Shown here: one piece after another, positions 57,632-64,000 of the stretch
Numbering within the stretch: the stretch's first letter is position 1
How the letters are laid out: the number at the start of each line of letters is the position of its first letter
Origin: Vibrio maritimus
GTDB taxonomy: Bacteria > Pseudomonadota > Gammaproteobacteria > Enterobacterales > Vibrionaceae
DNA length: 64,000 bases
Direction: 5' to 3'
NCBI GenBank assembly: GCA_000755425.1
Contig: BBMT01000001.1
Span: 310,001-374,000 of the forward strand
The notes under the pieces: generated by a model
Database searches by the model: none
Told to the model about the DNA's origin: nothing
What the model saw: the letters and a program-made list of their open reading frames with translations, nothing else
Position numbers and translations under genes: made by a program

Positions 57632-58485
57632 CTACTCACAGAAATGTCCTAACTCTTGTACCAAAAGCTGTGTTGCTTTGGAGTAGATATGACGTTCTTC
57701 TGATCCCACTAACTGCACTAGCAGAACTTTATTTGAAGCCAAACATTGGCGAAGCACACGCAGCACCATATTGATGTCCAACTTATGCTTCTCGCTGCTG
57801 GAATTGTGCTTTGAAATTGAGGGAAGGTCGATAGTTAACACTAACTTGTCGCAGTGACTAATAAAACGAGCGAGCTGCTCTTTGACCATAGTACGACCGC
57901 GGTAATTCACTTCATCGGCAAGCAGCCAGTTACAACCCATATCCTCTGCATACTCAAGCTGCTTTTTGTCGCAACGATTACGATCAATACCGACATGAAA
58001 TGCACGGCATTCATTAAAGCGGTTTAGGGCGAAATGGAGCATAGAACCTATGGTCAAATCCAAACACTGATCCATGAGTAAATGGGCGTTGATATTAATA
58101 ATGCCCACATCCTCTTGATCAATAATAACGCTTGGCAGAACCTCGAGTAGCGTTTCATGGCAGTTGGTGATCACCAGCGGCATTGCACCGACAGTCAGTT
58201 GTTCAATCAGTTTGTCATTGAAGCTTAAATTGGTTGCTGAATTTTCGAAATACGGCGGCTTAGTATGAGCGACCTTGAGGACAGGGAAGTGCCTATGTTT
58301 CTCATTAAATGAGAATTGTGCTGCGCACTCAGCCAATCGTAGGCGGTATCGAGTAAAGATTCAGCGTCTTCAACTTGAGCGTTGTTAAGAGGTTTAATCG
58401 TTTCACAGACGGTCAGAATCGACAGTTTGTTTTCCAGGGCTGGATGATAACGACGTTTCCATAACTGTTTGAAGACGCTGAGCAT
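57632..58485 (-). CDS. degenerate arginase/formimidoylglutamase-fold protein (one frameshift)
   Basis: A 284-residue protein when rebuilt. The fold pattern follows ureohydrolases of the HutG type: PLVITNCHETLLEV (GGGHE position), DVGIININAHLLM (normally DAHxD), FHVGIDRNRCDKK, and LVLTIDLPSIS (normally IDxDxxD). Two of the manganese Asp positions are replaced (Asn for Asp; Leu, Pro-Ser-Ile-Ser region), so catalysis is unlikely. The frame breaks near 58334 and one base joins the two parts. It follows an IclR regulator by six bases in the same operon. A binding or regulatory role is inferred. Confidence 0.72.
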
Positions 58486-58491
58486 GATGAA

Positions 58492-59226
58492 TTACCTTTC
58501 TGGTGGCAGCGCTCTGGCCGCTTGTAATACATGTAGAATAAATCTGTCCTTGTTTGCCTCTACGCGGTGGGCAGGGGCCATAATGGAAACCGCACCGATC
58601 AGCTTTGTACCTTTAGTAACTGGAGCACTGATGCCGGTTACGCCAGGATCAAACTCGGAAGTACTGATAGCAAAGCCTTGACGACGGATCTGTTCTAACT
58701 CGCTTTGCCATATCGCTGCGTTTGCTTCTTCGCCAAAGTGACGAAGGATCTTTTCGCGGCGAGCCTCTGGTAAATAAGCCAACATAACTTTCGAAGACGC
58801 GCCTCGAAGTAAAGGCTGACTTTGGCCACGAACATAACTACAGCGAAGCGCTTGTGCACTTTCTTGTAAGCTAACGCAGAGGGCTCTATAACCCACTGGC
58901 ACCATGTAGGCTGCCATTTCACCCGTCTGTTTTTGTAAACGGAACAAGATGCTTTCAATCGTTTCCAGATTGTGTGGACTCGATTGGTAGCTGTGCATAA
59001 GCAATAGAGCGGCAGGACCAACAATCAGTGTTTTATCATGAGCGCTCTCTTCAATGAGGTTCCATTCTTTGAGTAGTTTGATATGTCGATATAAACTACT
59101 CAAAGGAACACCAAGTTGCAGGCTTAATGCCTTGGCAGAGACGGGCTCATCCGATACGGCAACTTGCATGAGCAGTTGCAATGGTTTTTCGTTGACCTGA
59201 GTCGAGGGTTGCTGTGCGTTTCCCAT
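58492..59226 (-). CDS. IclR family transcriptional regulator
   Basis: A 244-residue regulator. The winged helix is seen in KPLQLLMQVAVSDEPVSAKA then LGVPLSSLYRHIKLLKEWNL, and the effector domain in ESILFRLQKQTGEMAAYMVP, LLRGASSKVMLAYLPEARRE and FDPGVTGISAPVTKG. It is six bases upstream of the arginase-fold gene and cotranscribed with it. Its other targets are not visible here. Frame intact. Confidence 0.9.
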   Translation of the reverse strand: MGNAQQPSTQVNEKPLQLLMQVAVSDEPVSAKALSLQLGVPLSSLYRHIKLLKEWNLIEESAHDKTLIVGPAALLLMHSYQSSPHNLETIESILFRLQKQTGEMAAYMVPVGYRALCVSLQESAQALRCSYVRGQSQPLLRGASSKVMLAYLPEARREKILRHFGEEANAAIWQSELEQIRRQGFAISTSEFDPGVTGISAPVTKGTKLIGAVSIMAPAHRVEANKDRFILHVLQAARALPPER

Positions 59227-59422
59227 AGTTGGTTATCTATCATCAATAAGAACTACGCAATTTATATTCCTGTCAGATAAGAAAGGGAACAAAATTCATC
59301 GATACCTTTCTCATCAGGTGAAAAATACGCAAATTCTGACATCTTATGAATCTTGCGATGCATCAATGCAATGAGATGAGTATCTAATTAGAGTGTGCTT
59401 AGTACTTAGGGAGAGATGGAAA

Positions 59423-59593
59423 ATGAAATTTGTTTGTGGAACCTGCCGCCAGTTTCAAAGAGACAAAGAGAATGATAAGGCGATCTGCAGTGCTTGGGGA
59501 AACCCGACGTCAATGAAGCGCGATGGTTGTCAGTTTTGGATCCCCAAGAGTGAGGGGCTGTATCCGACAGAGGAACCCAATCTGCCGAAATAA
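59423..59593 (+). CDS. small four-Cys protein, probable zinc ribbon
   Basis: A 56-residue protein starting MKFVCGTCRQFQRDKENDKA, with CxxC near residues 5-8, then Cys at ~22 and ~36 (RDGCQFWIP). Four Cys in this spacing suggest zinc binding. The ATG at 59423 follows AGGGAGAGATGGAAA and the gene has its own terminator. Function unknown. Confidence 0.75.
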   Translation: MKFVCGTCRQFQRDKENDKAICSAWGNPTSMKRDGCQFWIPKSEGLYPTEEPNLPK

Positions 59594-59595
59594 AG

Positions 59596-59632
59596 AAACG
59601 CCCAACGTTTGGGGATACGTTGGGCGTTTTTA
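59596..59632. terminator. terminator after the four-Cys protein gene
   Basis: AAACGCCCAACGT pairs with ACGTTGGGCGTTT (13 base pairs) over an 8-base loop, followed by T. It also lies at the end of the convergent outer-membrane gene. Confidence 0.85.
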
Positions 59633-59663
59633 TTAACGATTAAGCAAAAAAGCGTTGGGGCTA

Positions 59664-60236
59664 TTAGAACTTGTAAGAAGCACCTAGGTATAAAGAGCTT
59701 ACTGACAATTTGTACGTTTCTGGTCCATCGAGACTAGCATCAAAAGCATCAGCTTCGTATGCAACACGCATTGCTAGGCCTTCCACCATTTGTGGTGCGT
59801 ACTCGAGACCTAAGCCATAACGGAATCCTGTTGCTGAACGGTCAACGCTTTCCCCCATTGCTTTAAATTCCATGTTCACGCGAGAAAGACCTAGGGTAGC
59901 GAACGGACGTAATCCATTGTCGAAGCTGTAACCGAGGTTCGCTGCTAAGGAGAAAGCACTCGGTTTGATTTTTACCTCTTCTAGTAGCTCATGCGACAAG
60001 TCACCATAATTGGTGTAGCCACCCTCTAGCGAAATGACACGATTAAACTGATAGCCACCATATACGCGCATTGAACGTGCACCGTCAATTGTTGGCGCAG
60101 GAGAAACGTCGCGGCTAGACAATTTGCTTTCTGTCAAACCGTAACCACCACCAATATAGAAACCTGTCTCTGTAGAGTTCGCTGATGCGCCAGTTGCCAC
60201 TAGTGCAGAAACTGCAAATACCACTGCTTTTTTCAT
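59664..60236 (-). CDS. outer-membrane beta-barrel protein (OmpA-like/OmpX-size)
   Basis: A 190-residue protein with a signal peptide (MKKAVVFAVSALVATGASA) and about eight amphipathic strands: TGFYIGGGYGL, MRVYGGYQFN, SLEGGYTNYGD, FSLAANLGYSF, RPFATLGLSRVN, GFRYGLGLEY and LYLGASYKF. The C-terminal Phe is the usual sorting residue. It matches small eight-stranded barrels of the OmpA N-terminal-like family. Function not assigned. Confidence 0.85.
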   Translation of the reverse strand: MKKAVVFAVSALVATGASANSTETGFYIGGGYGLTESKLSSRDVSPAPTIDGARSMRVYGGYQFNRVISLEGGYTNYGDLSHELLEEVKIKPSAFSLAANLGYSFDNGLRPFATLGLSRVNMEFKAMGESVDRSATGFRYGLGLEYAPQMVEGLAMRVAYEADAFDASLDGPETYKLSVSSLYLGASYKF

Positions 60237-60388
60237 TCCGATACCTTAAAAGATGTTTTTAGTGTGTTGTAATATTGGGGCGTAATGTAAGGGATCTTCG
60301 CGGGGAACTCTGTGCTAGAAGTGTCGTGAAATGTGGTGGAAATGTCACAGAACTGTTTGCGACTTACATCAAGAAATGACAATCAAAT

Positions 60389-60404
60389 ACGCAAACGTTT
60401 ACTC
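60389..60404 (+). promoter_or_regulatory. PurR box upstream of add
   Basis: ACGCAAACGTTTACTC matches the first 12 positions of the PurR consensus ACGCAAACGTTTGCGT exactly (13 of 16 overall). It is 101 bases upstream of the adenosine deaminase start. Confidence 0.7.
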
Positions 60405-60504
60405 GAATATTATTGAGTCGCATCACACTTTTTTGGAACGTCAGGGTGGTTTTGTAGTACGTTTATCAGTATAACTGCCAACGATTACGACTAGAGAGGT
60501 AACG

Positions 60505-61497
60505 ATGAATTATAAACAACTGCCAAAAATCGACCTTCACTGCCACCTAGATGGAAGTGTACGCCCAGAAACTATTATCGAGTTGGCGGAGCAACAGAAC
60601 ATCGATTTGCCTAGTAAGGACGTCAACGTTATTCGCGATATGATGATCGCTCCAGAGACCTGTCCTAACCTCATTGAATACCTGAAGCGTTTCGATTTGC
60701 CACTGTCTGTCATGCAAACTAAAGAGGCACTAGAGCGTATCGCTTTTGAAGTGTATGAAGATGCAGCGCTTGAAAACGTGACGTATATGGAAGTGCGATT
60801 TGGTCCACTTCTGCATCGTGAGAAAGGGCTGAATGTTGAGGAAATCATCGGCGCAGTCGTTGCGGGCATGCAGCGAGCTGAAAAGGTGCATGGTATTAAG
60901 GGCAATATCATTTTGTCGCTACTGCGCCATATGCCAACCGATGAGATCAACGATGTGATTGATGTTGGTTCGCAATATGTAGGTAAAGGCGTTGCTGCAT
61001 TTGACCTTGCTGGTGGTGAAGAGTTGGGCTTCTGCGAGAAGTTCATCCCATTTGCTCAGTATGCAAAAGAAAAAGGTCTTAATGTAACGATCCATGCTGG
61101 AGAGCAGGGTGAAGGTCAGAACGTATATGATGCGATTACAATGTTGGGAGCGGAACGAGTGGGGCATGGTATCCACATCGCGACCCATCAAGCAGCATTT
61201 GACTTAGTCCATGATAAACAAGTTGCTCTGGAAACGTGCCCAAGTAGTAACGTTCAGACCAAAGCGGTAGACAGTATGGATGTTCACCCGATTGAAGACT
61301 TTAGACAGCGTGGTATTCCGGTAACCATTAACACAGACAACAGAACAGTTTCCAACACTACCATGACAAAAGAAGTACAAAAAGTGATGGAACAGTTCAA
61401 TCTGAGCGAAGAAGACTATATGCACATCTATCGCAATAGTGTGAATGCTGCATTTACGGATGAAACTACGAAATCAAAGCTCTTAGCTAGTGAGTAA
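60505..61497 (+). CDS. add: adenosine deaminase
   Basis: Deaminates adenosine and deoxyadenosine to inosine forms in purine salvage; cytosolic zinc enzyme. It has 330 residues, near the usual 333. Zinc and catalytic residues are visible: DLHCHLDGS (His pair) at about residue 10, [13 protein letters not shown] (zinc His, catalytic Glu), RVGHGIHI, and [12 protein letters not shown] (zinc Asp). The start has AGAGAGGTAACG in front. A PurR box precedes it, supporting purine control. Frame intact. Confidence 0.96.
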   Translation: MNYKQLPKIDLHCHLDGSVRPETIIELAEQQNIDLPSKDVNVIRDMMIAPETCPNLIEYLKRFDLPLSVMQTKEALERIAFEVYEDAALENVTYMEVRFGPLLHREKGLNVEEIIGAVVAGMQRAEKVHGIKGNIILSLLRHMPTDEINDVIDVGSQYVGKGVAAFDLAGGEELGFCEKFIPFAQYAKEKGLNVTIHAGEQGEGQNVYDAITMLGAERVGHGIHIATHQAAFDLVHDKQVALETCPSSNVQTKAVDSMDVHPIEDFRQRGIPVTINTDNRTVSNTTMTKEVQKVMEQFNLSEEDYMHIYRNSVNAAFTDETTKSKLLASE

Positions 61498-61525
61498 AAC
61501 GCAGAGCTAGTGTGGCTAGAACTAA

Positions 61526-61560
61526 AAAAAGACCGAGTTGTTACACGACTCGGTCTTTTT
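61526..61560. terminator. bidirectional terminator after add
   Basis: AAAAAGACCGAGT pairs with ACTCGGTCTTTTT over a 9-base loop, with A and T runs on both sides. Confidence 0.9.
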
Positions 61561-61634
61561 ATTTAAGGCATGAAAAGTCTCTAAAATGGTAAGCAGCAAG
61601 CCCTTCTACTCGCTACTATGGTTTCCTTTTTTGA

Positions 61635-62020
61635 TCAGAAATACACTCTAAAGCCAGCCCTTGCCTCAAGTTCTATTTCAAATTCATCAAGATAAATTGC
61701 TGGTGTCACATCGACATAGAACCCGATAGGTTTAACGCGAAACTCTGCACCGATCCCTGGCGTAACTGCAATGTAGCGGCTGTTTCTATCGACATAGTGA
61801 CCGCCTACAAAAAAGTAAATTGGAGTATCTTGGATACCGAAGGTCTTATTGACGCCAAAGCCCATACGGTCGTCGAGGCTAACATTAAAGCGAAGATCAT
61901 TGTGCTTGAAGTCCAACCCCCAATAGGGATCTCCCACAAAAAGACCAACCCCGGTATCTGCCTTGCTACTGAGCTAAAGCCTAAGCTAAGTGCCAATACC
62001 ATCATTAATACGTTTCTCAT
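61635..62020 (-). CDS. small outer-membrane-type exported protein (one frameshift)
   Basis: A rebuilt 128-residue protein. The signal peptide MRNVLMMVLALSLGFSSVA is in one frame, and the rest passes to another near 61965, reading KADTGVGLFVGDPYWGLDFK after one added base. Strand-like segments NDLRFNVSL, IYFFVGGHYV, GIGAEFRV, GFYVDVTPAI and ARAGFRVYF, with a C-terminal Phe, suggest a small beta-barrel. The start at 62020 is set by the signal peptide. Family not recognised. Confidence 0.72.
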
Positions 62021-62247
62021 GTTTGCTACCACTGCTATTTCGTAGGCGGCAACCATAAAAGATCAATGCAAAAATAACGTTAAGCAGTTATTGGTTTGAC
62101 GAATGTCTCACACGATTGGATAGTCTCTCACCATTACTGACAGTCGGGAAACCAAACAGAAACAATTGCTAACAGCTCCTGAGCTCTCTTGAGTGTTGTT
62201 CATCGTGCGCTTTGACCCAATAAATTGATGCTCAAACGTCAGATAGA

Positions 62248-62279
62248 AAAAGACCCACACCAATGGTGAGGGTCTTTTA
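62248..62279 (-). terminator. terminator of the TonB receptor gene
   Basis: AAAAGACCC and GGGTCTTTT face each other with an inner CACC/GGTG pair, just after the receptor stop on the minus strand, where the flanking A run gives a T tail. Confidence 0.85.
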
Positions 62280-64000
62280 TTAGAAGTCGACTTCGTAGCC
62301 TAAGCTAAAGGTTCTACCGCGACCTGAGAAGTAATAGGCACTATGGTGACGGATTTGGCTAAAGTAGTTGATGTACTGCTCGTTAAACAGGTTCTCAATA
62401 CCGACACTGATACGGCCATACTGCTTCATGTTGTAGAACATGGAAAGATCCATCAGACCATAACCGTCAAATTTCTGCGCACTGCCCGCACCGTTCTGCT
62501 CTTTTGAGCGCGAAAACATGTGGTTATATTGTACTCGGCCATTCCAGTTATCAGAAAACTGGTGGTTCATTGCGACCAACAGGCGATCTGGCGATAGGTT
62601 TTTCAAATCCATATCGCTGTCTACACGACCGTCTTGGTTCGTATCTACCTGACCTTCGACATGCGAGTATAGCGCTTGAAGCTGAGTAGTTGGCAAAATG
62701 TGGTAGGTGGAGCTTAGCTCATAACCCTTGATGTCAGTTCTTTGACGAACCACATCATAGGTACCGCCTTTGTTTAAGCTCAGGTTAGCGCCATCTTTTG
62801 CAATAGACATGTAAGTGCTACCGCTAATGAAGAACTTATCATTGCTGTAGCTGAGCCCAACTTCGTAGTTGTCTGTTACCACTGGTTTAACCGCTGGCAT
62901 AGTATTGAAATCGATAGGGTGTCCGCCAGAAGGAGCATCAACGTCAGGCCCGCCGATCCAATTACCGCGAAGTACTCGACCAATATCAGGCAAGCCGAAT
63001 CCTTGACTAAAGCCCACAAACGAAGACACGTTTGGTGTGAAATCATAGACGGCGCCTGCGTTAAATACGGCTTGGGAGAAGGTTTGCTCACCACCAATGA
63101 TGTTCACTTCTCGATGACCGCCGTTGCCGTAGCCCCATAATGTTTGTCCATTAGCGACTTTCACGCGTGTATTTTCAAAGCGCACACCACCAGATAGTCG
63201 CAGTGAATCGGTCACCAGCATGTCACCTTGAATAAATGGTGCGATGCTCTGATACATCATATCTGGCGTTACATCGCGGTTTGATTGTGTCAGTTTTTGC
63301 TTAGTGGAGTCTTCTAGACCATCAAGGCCAATCACCCAGCTATCGTCAAGGCCAAGGAGGTCTAGCTTCACATAACTAAGTTTGAAACCCTTTTTGGTAG
63401 AAACGATAGCGCCTTGATCATACTGTTTGTCTGGGGTTGGCCACCAAGATGCTTGACCATAGACAGCTTCGAAATTTTGGTAAAAGGCTTGGAACTTAAG
63501 CTCACCGCCTAAGAAATCGTAGTGATCATAGCCAAAGTTGTAGAGCTCAGCGTAGTTAGAGGTTGGGTCGCCACTTGGTGTGCCTTTCACTACCGTACCT
63601 GGAACGCCATTTTGCCAGTCGCCTTTTACGGCAACGTAGTTCTGGTTACTTTGCAGTTTGAATCGGCTGGCACTAAAGCTGACGCGTTGATTACCACCAT
63701 CAAAGTTGTAGCCACCTTTTGCAAGAAAATTGGTGGCGTTGGAGTCTTGGGTTTCACCTTGTATTGAGTTCATACCAATAGGGTTGCCATTGCCATCGTA
63801 GTACAAGCCTTGTTGCTCCCAAGCACCACCGATGAAAAGATCGTAGTCTTCATCGTACTGGCTAAGGTTGTAGTAAACTTTGCCGCCAGTACCATCATCT
63901 TTAAGGTTAGAGGTTACTCTTGTACCTATGGTTTGTTTCCAGTGATCGCCTGGCTTCGCACTCTTGGTTACATAGTTAATGATACCGCCAGTCGCGCCAT
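62280..64000 (-). CDS. TonB-dependent outer-membrane receptor, N-terminus outside the window
   Basis: An outer-membrane receptor for a siderophore or similar ligand. The frame is open without interruption from the stop at 62280 to the window edge, covering about 573 residues. The plug end is visible (GATGGIINYVTKSAKPGDHW), and the barrel follows with strands such as FSRSKEQNGAG, ISVGIENLFNEQYINYFSQI and the closing FSLGYEVDF. The NLFNEQYINYFSQ region and final Phe are typical of siderophore-type receptors. The true start lies beyond 64000. The ligand is not readable from this part. Confidence 0.92.
   Translation of the reverse strand, partial: GATGGIINYVTKSAKPGDHWKQTIGTRVTSNLKDDGTGGKVYYNLSQYDEDYDLFIGGAWEQQGLYYDGNGNPIGMNSIQGETQDSNATNFLAKGGYNFDGGNQRVSFSASRFKLQSNQNYVAVKGDWQNGVPGTVVKGTPSGDPTSNYAELYNFGYDHYDFLGGELKFQAFYQNFEAVYGQASWWPTPDKQYDQGAIVSTKKGFKLSYVKLDLLGLDDSWVIGLDGLEDSTKQKLTQSNRDVTPDMMYQSIAPFIQGDMLVTDSLRLSGGVRFENTRVKVANGQTLWGYGNGGHREVNIIGGEQTFSQAVFNAGAVYDFTPNVSSFVGFSQGFGLPDIGRVLRGNWIGGPDVDAPSGGHPIDFNTMPAVKPVVTDNYEVGLSYSNDKFFISGSTYMSIAKDGANLSLNKGGTYDVVRQRTDIKGYELSSTYHILPTTQLQALYSHVEGQVDTNQDGRVDSDMDLKNLSPDRLLVAMNHQFSDNWNGRVQYNHMFSRSKEQNGAGSAQKFDGYGLMDLSMFYNMKQYGRISVGIENLFNEQYINYFSQIRHHSAYYFSGRGRTFSLGYEVDF

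Overview
The window looks like chromosomal DNA of a marine gammaproteobacterium, most likely a Vibrio or close relative. The reasons are the gene content (pyrC, divergent nadE and nadD-like genes, adenosine deaminase, a FIST-type soluble chemoreceptor, a DUF3012 lipoprotein, a CurA-type reductase) and the moderate G+C with AT-rich intergenic stretches. I see no tRNA, rRNA, CRISPR array, transposase or phage gene.

Layout. 0.5-8.2 kb: a LuxR-type regulator and two divergent catabolic operons, one with a universal stress protein, a TctCBA-type solute transporter and an aldehyde dehydrogenase, the other with a PuuB-like FAD amine oxidase and a cupin. 8.4-24.1 kb: mixed housekeeping and accessory genes (lone PTS EIIB, thioesterase, pyrC, a MOSC/ferredoxin-reductase fusion, YdcH, nadE, nadD-like, PlsC-like acyltransferase, CatB-like acetyltransferase, MATE pump, and a tandem pair of unrecognised paralogues). 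24.3-36.3 kb: a complete urea-use locus urtABCDE-ureDABCE-hupE-ureFG behind a sigma54-like promoter and two NtrC-like sites. 36.4-41.3 kb: two chemoreceptors and small membrane proteins. 41.4-43.2 kb: a TetR regulator and a CurA reductase that share an identical operator. 43.4-50.3 kb: a beta-glucoside PTS operon (LacI regulator, EIIB-EIIC-EIIA, two GH1 enzymes) with three close-packed LacI-type operators, then a maltose acetyltransferase-like gene. 50.4-55.6 kb: GNAT, LysE/LysR pair, MaoC-like protein, DUF5329 protein, metallo-hydrolase lipoprotein and its divergent TetR. 56.1-57.6 kb: a self-contained operon of four small exported or membrane proteins that I cannot assign. 57.6-64 kb: a degenerate arginase-fold protein with an IclR regulator, small outer-membrane proteins, adenosine deaminase, and a TonB receptor running off the right edge.

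A strong overall signal is that 24 otherwise good genes are split by about 32 frameshifts. Nearly all fit the loss of one base, usually next to a run of the same base. Restoring the bases returns family-standard lengths (NadE 276 aa, UreC 567 aa). This is best explained by uncorrected deletion errors in the assembly, so I list each such gene as one feature spanning both parts.

The best candidate for something undescribed is the four-gene exported operon at 56.1-57.6 kb. Next come the pseudo-arginase with its IclR regulator, the LuxR/TTT/amine-oxidase catabolic cluster, and the triple LacI operator.
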